Source: Clostridiales bacterium (GTDB taxonomy: Bacteria > Bacillota > Clostridia > Christensenellales > Borkfalkiaceae). From it: a DNA stretch of 50,454 nt. The DNA is taken from positions 1-50,454 of the forward strand of contig SVHY01000011.1 in the NCBI GenBank assembly GCA_015055545.1. Direction: 5' to 3'. The notes below the pieces were generated by a model that was not told the origin of the DNA, did not search any database, and was given only the letters and a program-made list of their open reading frames with translations. Of the stretch, positions 32,451-40,844 are shown one piece after another. The translations under genes were made by a program, and so were the position numbers. Within the stretch, counting starts at the first letter, position 1; each line of letters starts with the position of its first letter.

Positions 32451-34037
32451 TTACTTTACGAATACGCAATCGCCAACGTAAAGGTTTTGTTGATACCCAA
32501 GTCTTGCACTTATTCTTCCCAACGGCAATAAATATGCACCATTAAACGCCGTTGCCGTTTGCCCTTCGTACCAATCGTTAGCGTTTGTACCATATTGCCC
32601 TACATTGCCGTTACGGTTTGCACACAAATCAATCAACTGATCAATAGTAATCGTCCATTCAAACCAATATCCTTCGCCATAGGGCTTACTGTTATTAATA
32701 TACCCCATCGTTTCCGTCAAACCACCGTTAGATGAACCGTACAATCGTCCTCCCGCGTTAGGGCGAATAGATACGTAAAAACGGAATTTTACACTGCTAT
32801 ACAATTCTTTCGCCGCTTCCAGCTCCAATGCGCCACGTTCGGCAATAGTTGTATGCGTAGAAGGTAAAGCCCAACTATTCGTCGTCACAGCAAGGTGATG
32901 ATTCGTGGATTTTGAGCCATTATTGTCGCCTAACGTGATATACGCCGACTTACCCGTATAGTTTACGTAATCTTCTTTGTTTTCCGCATCAGTTACACTT
33001 GCATCTACTGGAAGTGTTTCATTTACGCGATTTTCAACATAATTGGGCGAAGACGCATCCGACCAGAATTTCGTCGTTGCGCCGTCTATTAATTTCGACG
33101 ACATAACCGCAACACCGTTTCTATGGTCAATCCAGCTAAACGTTGCTTTCTTGTTATACGTATCGCTTACAAACGCTCTTTCGTCGTCGGTGTTCGGGTC
33201 TTCGTCAGCAATAACCAAAATAGCGCGTGCATTCCAATTCCATTCGCCTGCAAATTCTGCGGGAACGGGCGTGAACGTACTGCCGTCTACGGCAATCGTT
33301 TTAGAAAGGGTAAAGTTTAAACCCGCAAGCGTGTTGTCTGTGCGTACGACGTTAGACAGGCGTTGCAAATCTGCGCCGCTGTCAATGGTGAATTCAGAGT
33401 CGTCAAACCAATCGAACGTGTCCGCTATCGCCGTGCGTTTCGTGGGTTCGTTCAAATACGCCCATTTCGCTACGTAAGACAAGCTACGCGAGAAGTCTTT
33501 ATTGAAATCCGCGTATACGGGTTCGCCGTCTTTTACGTAATAGGCAATCGCCGCAAATTCCATCGTTTCGTCTACGACGGTGTGCAATACGCCGTTTACG
33601 CAGTATTTACCGTCCGTTTCGCGTTGATAGATAAGCCCGTCCATTTCCGTCGTCGATACTTTGACGTAATCCCAAAGCCCGTATTCCGCGTTGCCGTCTA
33701 TCCCTTTCACTTGCCAATCGGCTTTACCTGCGTTTTCATCTTCCGCAAGGTATGCGTGCGGGAAAATCAAGAACCCGAATTCGTCCGCGCTTTGCACGTC
33801 GTCTACAAGGTCTGCGCCGATATTCGCATAGAAACGCATACCGGCAGGGTCCGAAACACGGATAGCCGCCGTTTCTTCTACTACGAAGCTATTGTCTTCC
33901 ACAGGCACAGGTTCGCCGCCGCCTGCGGGTGCGCCGTCCGTAGCAAACGCGCCGTTTGCGCTGATTGCAGGAACGCTCGCGCAAAGCATTGCCGCCAAGG
34001 ACAAAGATACTAATTTCTTAAAATTCGTCTTTTCCAT
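32451..34037 (-). CDS. Secreted 528-residue protein with two beta-rich modules
   Basis: A signal peptide (MEKTNFKKLVSLSLAAMLCA, cleavage likely after ANGAFA) leads to the mature protein. The first module (about 50-215) begins AIRVSDPAGMRFYANI and contains EFGFLIFPHAYL and MEFAAIAYYVKDGEPVYAD. I have seen this pattern in surface proteins of gut Clostridia but know no function for it. The last 130 residues resemble the 225-residue lipoprotein downstream. There is no LPXTG anchor or membrane segment at the C-terminus. Its start codon overlaps the stop of a 56-codon gene (TAATG), so translation is coupled. Confidence 0.85.
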   Translation of the reverse strand: MEKTNFKKLVSLSLAAMLCASVPAISANGAFATDGAPAGGGEPVPVEDNSFVVEETAAIRVSDPAGMRFYANIGADLVDDVQSADEFGFLIFPHAYLAEDENAGKADWQVKGIDGNAEYGLWDYVKVSTTEMDGLIYQRETDGKYCVNGVLHTVVDETMEFAAIAYYVKDGEPVYADFNKDFSRSLSYVAKWAYLNEPTKRTAIADTFDWFDDSEFTIDSGADLQRLSNVVRTDNTLAGLNFTLSKTIAVDGSTFTPVPAEFAGEWNWNARAILVIADEDPNTDDERAFVSDTYNKKATFSWIDHRNGVAVMSSKLIDGATTKFWSDASSPNYVENRVNETLPVDASVTDAENKEDYVNYTGKSAYITLGDNNGSKSTNHHLAVTTNSWALPSTHTTIAERGALELEAAKELYSSVKFRFYVSIRPNAGGRLYGSSNGGLTETMGYINNSKPYGEGYWFEWTITIDQLIDLCANRNGNVGQYGTNANDWYEGQTATAFNGAYLLPLGRISARLGYQQNLYVGDCVFVK

Positions 34038-34207
34038 TATGCACCTGCCCCCTTAAAACCGAAATCCCAATCGCCCGTATCTTGTCCTTGCAGAACGTCG
34101 CGTTGGTCGTCGCCTGACGTGGTGATCACGTCGTGTTGGGCAAGGATAAATACGTTCGCCGTAAGACGTTCGTATGCTTTCTTGCCACGAGTCTTGTTAT
34201 CCAACAT
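34037..34207 (-). CDS. Small 56-residue peptide with DVITTSG motif, coupled to the secreted protein
   Basis: The product starts MLDNKTRGKKAYERLTANVF, continues ILAQHDVITTSGDD, and ends in a Gly/Asp/Trp/Phe-rich tail (TGDWDFGFKGAGA). It is basic at the front and acidic behind. No signal peptide is present. The ATG at 34205-34207 has a strong GGAGGAG site; the upstream frame to 34324 runs into a hairpin array and is unlikely to be coding. The stop overlaps the next start by one base. Short proteins with a DVITTSG-like motif occur beside surface genes in Clostridia; their role is unknown. A leader or precursor peptide is possible. Confidence 0.7.
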   Translation of the reverse strand: MLDNKTRGKKAYERLTANVFILAQHDVITTSGDDQRDVLQGQDTGDWDFGFKGAGA

Positions 34208-34302
34208 AAAAACTCCTCCTTTTTTGGCTTTCGCCATGAATTTTTTATAAAAACGCCGTTTTATGGCGGTTTTATTGATTTGATATTGAATCATTCGACA
34301 AT

Positions 34303-34383
34303 GCACGCGATGCGTGCAATTCATGACCGTAGGTCAATTCATGAAATTCATTTCAATTCATGCAAACAACGTTTGCAATTCAC
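34303..34383. repeat. Variable-stem hairpin array with constant AATTCAT linker (cleanest example)
   Basis: Parsed unit by unit: GCACGC-gat-GCGTGC, AATTCAT, GACC-gta-GGTC, AATTCAT, GAAAT-tc-ATTTC, AATTCAT, GCAAAC-aac-GTTTGC, AATTCAC. Every stem begins with G and ends with C, every stem is different, and the 7-nt linker is identical three times. The last linker contains the stop codon of the GH20-like gene. Confidence 0.85.
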
Positions 34384-35999
34384 TTATCGCTTACCGCCCC
34401 GAACGTGATTGCTTTCAAATGATAGTTCATTTGCATATGCATTTTCGGGTCAATCGGCAATAATTCGTCGTCTAATTCGTCGATTTTTTCCGTTTTGCCG
34501 TCGCAGTACGCTTGCAAGCGGTTGCGACAGGTTAGCAATCTCGCCATCAAGCCGCCAAGCCGATAATCGTGTACTTCCCAGCCCTGCGGTTTGTTTTCCT
34601 TATGCCAAAGCGCGCAAAAGGCTTGGTGAAACGCTTTTACACGGCTTGCCGCTTTCGCATAATCGCCAAGCAAAGCTCGCAACGCCGTTTTGTCCTTATC
34701 TTTATACGCCCTGCGCGTGCGTATACCTAAATCCGCTTTGATAGCAAGCGCACTGCAAAGCTTGGCTAAAACGTCGAACAAATACGAAAACTCGCCCGCG
34801 GTTTTACCCTTTTTCCGCAACGTCCGCGCATAGCTTGCGTACGGGATTTTGGGAATCCTTTCGTACAAGTCGTCTTTAATGCCCATGAACGGGTCGCTGT
34901 AAAGTAATAATTTGCAGGGATTTTGTTGCAGCTCTTGCCCGTCCACGTAGATAAACGGTTTATCCATTTTATTCGGCAAATCCAAAGCGGTAAACGTATC
35001 GTAAGCCACGCCGAACGTTTCTTGAAAGCCGCGCTTTATGCTTTCTTCGTCGAAGTTGCCGTTTGCATACTGTCTGATTGCGTACAAGGACGGCAGAACG
35101 CTATAATAAGAACATTCTTTCCCGTCGTTGCCCCAAACGGCAATCAGCACGTTTTTCACTGCTAATTCGCGCACGCTTTGCATGGCGGGTTTCATCGTCT
35201 TTAACGTGAATTCGTTGAGCGGTGCAAAGCCGTTCCACGTCCACGCTCCACCCGCAAACCAAAGCGGTTTGCCTATGCGTTTATGCGCCGTTAAATTTTC
35301 GTCGTAGCCCTGCTTCGTCTTGTGGTAATAATCCCAAAAAACCAGTTCTACGTCGGGGATTTGGTTTACGATTTCTTCGGGCAAACGAAAATCGCCTTCG
35401 ATATGATACGCGCCGCCCGTTACAATTCGGAAGAACGTATCGCTCCACATATGCGCAGTAAACCCGTATTTCTTTGCAATTTCCAACACTTTATTTAAGT
35501 GCCGTAAAACAATGGCAAAACGGTCTTGTACGCCGAATTTGTCCATAAACCTACCGCGCCCGACCATGTGCGCTTCGTCCATGCCGATATTCACGATTCG
35601 CGACGTGAAGTTCTTTGCAAGGCTTGCGAACATTTTATCAATCAGTTCGTACGTTTTCGGCTCGTCTATCAGCAAAATACCTGCCGTATCGTGGATTTTT
35701 GCGTATTCGCTATGATTGAACAGCGTGGAAAGGTGTGCCAGCGTTTGAATACAGGGTATAAGCTCTACGCCGCGCGTTTTGGCGTACGCGTCGATTTCTT
35801 TAAGTTCTGCGCCCGTGTATCTGCCGCGCATATAACCAAAGTACGGTTCGCTCTCAATCTCGTACGTGTCTTCCGTGTACAGTTCCAGCGTATCATAGCC
35901 CATTTTTTGTAAACAGTCTATCATGCGTTTGACTTCGTCCACTTTCATTACGGCGTTTCTGGAACAATCCAGCATTACGCCAAAACGCTCATATTTCAA
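34380..35999 (-). CDS. GH20-like beta-N-acetylhexosaminidase family protein
   Basis: This cytosolic-type glycosidase (about 539 residues, no signal peptide) has a GH20-like TIM barrel. It opens with FGVMLDCSRNAVMKVDEVKRMIDCLQKMGYDTLELY and carries the Asp-Glu pair in VNIGMDEAH (D141-E142) expected for substrate-assisted cleavage of N-acetylhexosaminides. A helical C-terminal region of about 200 residues follows. A TTG at 35997-35999 has AAGGGAG 8 nt ahead and starts 14 nt after the preceding stop; the ATG at 36030-36032 would overlap that gene and has poor spacing to a ribosome site, but cannot be excluded. It probably processes imported glycan fragments. Confidence 0.85.
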   Translation of the reverse strand: MKYERFGVMLDCSRNAVMKVDEVKRMIDCLQKMGYDTLELYTEDTYEIESEPYFGYMRGRYTGAELKEIDAYAKTRGVELIPCIQTLAHLSTLFNHSEYAKIHDTAGILLIDEPKTYELIDKMFASLAKNFTSRIVNIGMDEAHMVGRGRFMDKFGVQDRFAIVLRHLNKVLEIAKKYGFTAHMWSDTFFRIVTGGAYHIEGDFRLPEEIVNQIPDVELVFWDYYHKTKQGYDENLTAHKRIGKPLWFAGGAWTWNGFAPLNEFTLKTMKPAMQSVRELAVKNVLIAVWGNDGKECSYYSVLPSLYAIRQYANGNFDEESIKRGFQETFGVAYDTFTALDLPNKMDKPFIYVDGQELQQNPCKLLLYSDPFMGIKDDLYERIPKIPYASYARTLRKKGKTAGEFSYLFDVLAKLCSALAIKADLGIRTRRAYKDKDKTALRALLGDYAKAASRVKAFHQAFCALWHKENKPQGWEVHDYRLGGLMARLLTCRNRLQAYCDGKTEKIDELDDELLPIDPKMHMQMNYHLKAITFGAVSDK

Positions 36000-36013
36000 A
36001 GCTATATCTCCCT

Positions 36014-38218
36014 TTAATCGATATTTCCCCATTCCTTATCCGCGCCAAGCAAAATATCTTGCTTGTCGTCTTGGTATTCTTCCGTCACGATATCGTCGTT
36101 GCCGTCGTTGCCGTCGTCTTTTTCTTGCAAGAGTACCGAACAGCCTTTTATCATAATCGGTCTGCCGTTCTTGCTCGCTTTAAAACCGCTCATATCCCAA
36201 ACGCCCGTATCAAACGTCGCCGCCGTTTCTTGCACCGAGCGTACGTTGGTTGCCAGCGCGCCCGCTTCTAAATTGAACAAATCGCGCCACTCGTACGCCG
36301 TTTTCGTATCGCCCAGCCACCAGTTGCCGTTAAAACCAAGCGTATCCACACCCAAATCGTCTATCTTCGTGTGGAAAGATTTCATACCCAGTACGAGATT
36401 GTTCGCAAACGTACCCAGCGCGTCCGAACCCGTGCCGCACATGGCGTACCGCGTTGCTTGCGACGTGTCCGCTACGTGCAATACGCAGTTTTTCACCGTT
36501 ACTTGCCCAACCGCCCAAGAAACCATCATGCCCGTCGAGCCTTGTGAGGCTTTGCCCAAGCCTTTGGCGAGTTCGTAATACACGTTTTCCAGCGTACAGT
36601 TTTCGCCTTTGCATATAAGCGAATAGCTTCCTGCTTTATAAAACCGCGGTTCGGGCGTCCATGCGTTGAGCGGGTCTTTCCGCAACGCGCCGTCTATGAT
36701 TTTTCCGTCCAACGTATACACCCTGTCTATGCCGTATTCGGAAAGCTCTAAACCCATATAATTATGGGGGTCTTGCATGGTGATATTTTCAAAGGAAATG
36801 TTTTTCAGTGTACCATTAAACACCCCGAAAATACCCGTATAGTTAGAAACGTAATTATCCGCTTTACTCACCGAAACCCACGCGCCGTAGAATATTTCCG
36901 CGTTCTTCACCGAATACCCGTTCCCGTCTATCGTGCCCGTGAACGGGAGATTGAACGTTCCTTTCGCCGTGTGCTTGTCGTTGAACTTGGCAAACTCTTC
37001 GTCCGTAAGCCCCGTTCCCGCTTTACCAAATTTGGTTCTATCCTCCATTTCGTAGCCGTTTTCCGTTGCTTTTAAGCGGTATTTCCATTGAATACCCGCC
37101 GTCATGTCCGTAGCAACCGCGCTGCCCGTATACGACGAAATGGGCATAATCACGTCGCCGTCGTAATCGATATCCCCAACGAGCATATAATTACCCGACA
37201 AAAGCGACGTATCGTTGTACGTAGACAGCGAAAGCGTGTCCATATCCGCTATCGTCGCAATCGGCGTAGTCACTTCCAAAGGAATAGCTACCGTTTCGCC
37301 CGTTGCTTGAATTTTCGCTTGCAACGTCGTTTCTCCCACCGTCAAAGCCTGCAACGTAACCGTTCCGTCGTCTGCAACGCTTGCTTGCGCCAACGTATCG
37401 TTTCCAACCGTCACGCTGAATTGCGATTTATCCAAATCCGTCTTTTCACCGTTCACGGCATTTACCCGTTTTACGCGTATATCAATGGCTGTATACAAAT
37501 CGTTTACACTTCCGCTCACCGTCTTATCGTCGGCAAGCTTTACCCGCGCTTGACTGAACGCGTAATACGTCGGCTCTACCACTACGCCCGTCCATTCTGC
37601 TTGATAGCTCTTGCCGCCGTAGCTGCAATTTGCTTTTACCGTCGCGCTGTCCGTTACGGTTTTGGGTGTTACCAAACCCGTTTGCGTAATCTCTAACGTT
37701 TCCGCGTCGCCTACGCTCCAAACAACGTCCGTGGGTTCTGCAACCGTCACGCCTCCTTCTAAAATAAACGCATGGGCTTGAATGGGCACGCCTACGTACA
37801 GCTTTTGCGAAGAAAAGCGTATCGCCAAGCCGTCCGTAACAGCGTCCGTTTGCACCTTGACGAACACCGACGTTTCCAGCCCGTCCGCCATCACGTTGAC
37901 GTACGTTTCACCTGCCGAAACCGCCGTAATCAAGCCGTTTGCCACGTTGGCAACCGATTCTAATTCCGACGTATATTCAATTTCAGTTATCGTTTGTTCT
38001 TCGTCGTTGCCGTCGTATTTCTTAACGTCTAATTGCAACGTTTCGCCCACTTTGAGCGTCACGCTGTACGTGTTCAACGTCAAATATCCACTTTTCGACG
38101 TTTCCGTTTGTTCGTTTTGCGTATCGTTCGTTTCCGACTCGTCGTTTTTACAAGCCGCAAACGCCGTCGCCGAAAACAGCATGAACGTAGAAAGAAAAAC
38201 CGCTATACCTTTTTTCAT
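36014..38218 (-). CDS. Ig-like (BIG2) lipoprotein with a beta-helix-like region, 734 residues
   Basis: The lipoprotein signal ends in AFAAC (C23), followed by an acidic Thr/Glu linker. Bacterial Ig-like group 2 units follow: YLTLNTYSVTLKVGETLQLDV ... GLITAVSAGETYVNVMADG at about 45-125, and at least one more to about 330. Residues 340-700 include GTIDGNGYSVKNAEIF, GIFGVFNGTLKNISFENITM and TLENVYYELAKG, the pattern of beta-helix or GLUG-type repeats. It ends in a charged acidic tail. It is likely a surface adhesin or glycan-binding scaffold; binding target unknown. It lies between a shorter BIG2 lipoprotein gene and the GH20-like gene. Confidence 0.85.
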   Translation of the reverse strand: MKKGIAVFLSTFMLFSATAFAACKNDESETNDTQNEQTETSKSGYLTLNTYSVTLKVGETLQLDVKKYDGNDEEQTITEIEYTSELESVANVANGLITAVSAGETYVNVMADGLETSVFVKVQTDAVTDGLAIRFSSQKLYVGVPIQAHAFILEGGVTVAEPTDVVWSVGDAETLEITQTGLVTPKTVTDSATVKANCSYGGKSYQAEWTGVVVEPTYYAFSQARVKLADDKTVSGSVNDLYTAIDIRVKRVNAVNGEKTDLDKSQFSVTVGNDTLAQASVADDGTVTLQALTVGETTLQAKIQATGETVAIPLEVTTPIATIADMDTLSLSTYNDTSLLSGNYMLVGDIDYDGDVIMPISSYTGSAVATDMTAGIQWKYRLKATENGYEMEDRTKFGKAGTGLTDEEFAKFNDKHTAKGTFNLPFTGTIDGNGYSVKNAEIFYGAWVSVSKADNYVSNYTGIFGVFNGTLKNISFENITMQDPHNYMGLELSEYGIDRVYTLDGKIIDGALRKDPLNAWTPEPRFYKAGSYSLICKGENCTLENVYYELAKGLGKASQGSTGMMVSWAVGQVTVKNCVLHVADTSQATRYAMCGTGSDALGTFANNLVLGMKSFHTKIDDLGVDTLGFNGNWWLGDTKTAYEWRDLFNLEAGALATNVRSVQETAATFDTGVWDMSGFKASKNGRPIMIKGCSVLLQEKDDGNDGNDDIVTEEYQDDKQDILLGADKEWGNID

Positions 38219-38227
38219 CGTTACTCC

Positions 38228-38857
38228 TTATTCTGCCACCGTCACGTACACGGTCAACGTATACGTTTGATTCTTATACGAGCAAGAAATTTCCACTTCC
38301 GCGTTCTCAACCACCGAAACCGCCGTAAGCGTTTTATCTTGCACCGTCACCGCCGCGCTGTTAGAGTCCACCTTGAACGTCACGCCGTCCACCTCTTCTC
38401 CGTCCATAAGCATAGGAGCAAGGGTGTACGTACTGCCCTTTAAAAGCTTTAATCTAAACGTATCGTCCTTTTCCAGTTCGTTTGCGAGCGTAATATACAC
38501 GACGTTATCGTATGAAAACGCCACCGTTACTTCGCAAACGAGCGTTTGTTCCCCAACCTTCGCCGTCACGCTCGTCTTGCCAGGGGCAATCCCCACGACT
38601 TTACCCTCGTCCACCGTCGCGATATTAACGTTCGCCGACGACCATTCCACGTCCAAGCCTAAATCGTTGCCCAAAACCTGCAAATCAAAGCTGCCGTCAA
38701 CGCTTACGTTTAATTCCAGCTCGCTTAATACGCAAACCTGCGTTTGTTCGCTTGTCGTATCGTCCGTTTCCGTTTCGTCGTCATTTGTACAAGCCGCAAA
38801 GCACATACAGCAAACGGCGGTTAAGGTTGCCAACAAGCCGCAAAATATCTTACGCAT
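38228..38857 (-). CDS. Ig-like (BIG2) lipoprotein, 209 residues
   Basis: The lipoprotein signal ends in CFAAC (C23), then an acidic linker TNDDETETDDTTSEQTQ very like the one in the 734-residue neighbour (KNDESETNDTQNEQTET). One BIG2 domain (about 45-115: SVDGSFDLQVLG ... GKVVGIAPGKTSVTAKVGEQ) is followed by a second beta-rich unit ending in TYTLTVYVTVAE. It looks like a short paralogue of the neighbour, probably from a local duplication. Its start overlaps the end of the DUF4838 gene by 8 nt, so it belongs to the same transcript. Confidence 0.85.
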   Translation of the reverse strand: MRKIFCGLLATLTAVCCMCFAACTNDDETETDDTTSEQTQVCVLSELELNVSVDGSFDLQVLGNDLGLDVEWSSANVNIATVDEGKVVGIAPGKTSVTAKVGEQTLVCEVTVAFSYDNVVYITLANELEKDDTFRLKLLKGSTYTLAPMLMDGEEVDGVTFKVDSNSAAVTVQDKTLTAVSVVENAEVEISCSYKNQTYTLTVYVTVAE

Positions 38858-40832
38858 ACGTCGCCCTCCATTTCTTATAATAATTTACAAGCAACCCCGA
38901 CGCTTCTCGCTCCTGCGTCGTCGTATACCCGTAATTTTCCGCAATCGACGACATTAAATCAATCGCGTAATAGGTGTATTCCTTGCCGTAGACGGTACGG
39001 TACAGCTCCAGTTGCAAGAACAAATTTTCCATATACGCCGAACCGACGCGCCAATAATATTTGTTGTACGCCTTTTTGTCTTTGCTTTCCAACGGTTTTA
39101 TCGATTCGTACGCGTGTTCCATAATATTTTTGATATTGTCCACGTACCCGAACGACCAGTATTTCGTATCCACTAAATTCACGCGTAACCCGCCGCTTAA
39201 ACGGGGCGTTTCTTCGCTGGGCGTGCGCGAACGCAAATATTCGTAATAACTCGTTTGCTTATAAAACATTTCCGCGATATCATCCGCCGCTGGTCCGTAG
39301 TAATGCTGAATAAATTCGTTGGCGAGGTCGTTATAGTTCAAGTTGGGATTCCACATGAGTTTTGCGTGCACGTAATTACGCATTTCGATAAGCCCTGCTT
39401 GGAATACGTTGCCTTGACCTTGCATGTACATACGCGTTGCCCCCGCGTCCGAATACGCCCGAAGCGACGTCGATTCAATATCGAAATTTTTATGCAACGA
39501 AAGGATATGGTTGAAGTTGGTATTATATTGCCAAATATTCAAATTCCCGTGCGTGCAAAGCACCGACCAACCGTCGAGATATTCTTTAAAAGTAGCGTTG
39601 GGCGCGCTCGTAATCGCTTCGCTCCAATTCGCGTAAATAGGCGCGTACCACACGTATACGTTCTCGTCGGGAATACAAAGCGGGCTATCCGCCACCCATT
39701 CCCCGTTTTCCGCGTGTACGGGCGGTTCGGTACAATGCGAATACGCAAACATTTGTAATTCAACCGACCGCGCCGAGTCCAGTTTTTTGATACGTTCGTT
39801 GGTTAAACGGCAAACGCGGTTGGTGAAGTCCACCATTTGCCCCGACGTGCCCGTATTGTTGTCCGTGCGCCATTTTTCGCAAGCCTCGCACTTACAATAC
39901 ACCGCTGTATCCATAATCCCCAAATGCGCGAAATTGATTTCGGGATAGCGCTCAAACCAGCTCACGAGCTCGTCTACGAACGCGCTAGTCATTTCTTCGT
40001 TAGCAAGACAAAGCGCGTGCACTTTCATCTCGCCCGTTTTATCGTCCGCTTCCTTAACGAACCATTCGGGGTGCAAACCGCCGTACTTTTCATACGTCAA
40101 AATTTTCAAATGCGAGTGCGACGCTCCGAACGGCAACGAATACTCGTCTTCAATTTCTAAACGCAACAAACGTCTGTATTCGGGATTTTCTTGCAACTTA
40201 CGCGTACGCAACCCGCGCGTTTCAAATTCGGGAATTTCCACTACGTCAAAATCGTACAACTTCAAATCTTTCAAAATATCGTATTGAATTTCATCGTACG
40301 AATACACTTCCCAGTCCATGGCGTACCGCAAAAATTCCTGCGCCGCATAATACGTACCGTACCGAATCCCCTTACGCGAACCCGTAGCGTACACATCGTC
40401 GCCGCGCGTGAACAGTCTAAAGCCCGCCATACCGAATTTTTCTTGGCTAACGGACACACCGCTTGCACGCATTAGGGCGGTATCGCCTATGGAAATAAAT
40501 TTCCCGTCGCTTGCGTCTTCTTCGCCCGTGGAATACGCGACGGGGAATTGCACACCGAGCGAAAGCTGCATGTATTCGTTGATCAAATCCGCCGCGTAGA
40601 TTTCGTATTCCTTCGGTTGCTCAGGCAAGAGCAATACGTAGTCCGTCGTGCCGTTTTTCACGATATATTCGTCCGTTTCGCTTACCGTTGCCGTATGTAT
40701 GCCCCGTCCCGTCCAAACGTCGGCTTCGCCCTGCGTTTCCGCCTCTTCCGCCGCCTCCGCGCAAGAAACGAACGCTGTCGAAAACGCACACACGCCTAAA
40801 AGCAAACTGATGAATTTGTTCGTCTTTTTCAT
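38850..40832 (-). CDS. DUF4838 lipoprotein (alpha-glucuronidase-like)
   Basis: The 660-residue protein has a lipoprotein signal ending in AFVSC (C24). An N-terminal glycosidase-accessory-like domain (about 50-190, with YAADLINEYMQLSLGVQFPV and GIRYGTYYAAQEFLRYAM) precedes the DUF4838 region (about 265-600), which has LCLANEEMTSAFVDELVSWF, YCKCEACEKW and WQYNTNFNH. DUF4838 proteins resemble GH67 alpha-glucuronidases or GH20 enzymes in layout and are found in glycan loci, but their activity is mostly undetermined. It lies 13 nt after the 1469-residue protein gene in the same direction. Confidence 0.87.
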   Translation of the reverse strand: MKKTNKFISLLLGVCAFSTAFVSCAEAAEEAETQGEADVWTGRGIHTATVSETDEYIVKNGTTDYVLLLPEQPKEYEIYAADLINEYMQLSLGVQFPVAYSTGEEDASDGKFISIGDTALMRASGVSVSQEKFGMAGFRLFTRGDDVYATGSRKGIRYGTYYAAQEFLRYAMDWEVYSYDEIQYDILKDLKLYDFDVVEIPEFETRGLRTRKLQENPEYRRLLRLEIEDEYSLPFGASHSHLKILTYEKYGGLHPEWFVKEADDKTGEMKVHALCLANEEMTSAFVDELVSWFERYPEINFAHLGIMDTAVYCKCEACEKWRTDNNTGTSGQMVDFTNRVCRLTNERIKKLDSARSVELQMFAYSHCTEPPVHAENGEWVADSPLCIPDENVYVWYAPIYANWSEAITSAPNATFKEYLDGWSVLCTHGNLNIWQYNTNFNHILSLHKNFDIESTSLRAYSDAGATRMYMQGQGNVFQAGLIEMRNYVHAKLMWNPNLNYNDLANEFIQHYYGPAADDIAEMFYKQTSYYEYLRSRTPSEETPRLSGGLRVNLVDTKYWSFGYVDNIKNIMEHAYESIKPLESKDKKAYNKYYWRVGSAYMENLFLQLELYRTVYGKEYTYYAIDLMSSIAENYGYTTTQEREASGLLVNYYKKWRATYA

Positions 40833-40844
40833 CTTCTTCTCTCC

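Noticed and set aside
34250-34280. Possible terminator CGCC ... GGCG upstream of the 56-codon gene
   Set aside because: The stem is short with mismatches and the T run is weak on either strand, so no terminator was called.
34208-34324. Upstream extension of the 56-codon peptide gene
   Set aside because: The extension runs into a hairpin array and passes the strong GGAGGAG ribosome site that fits the ATG at 34207.
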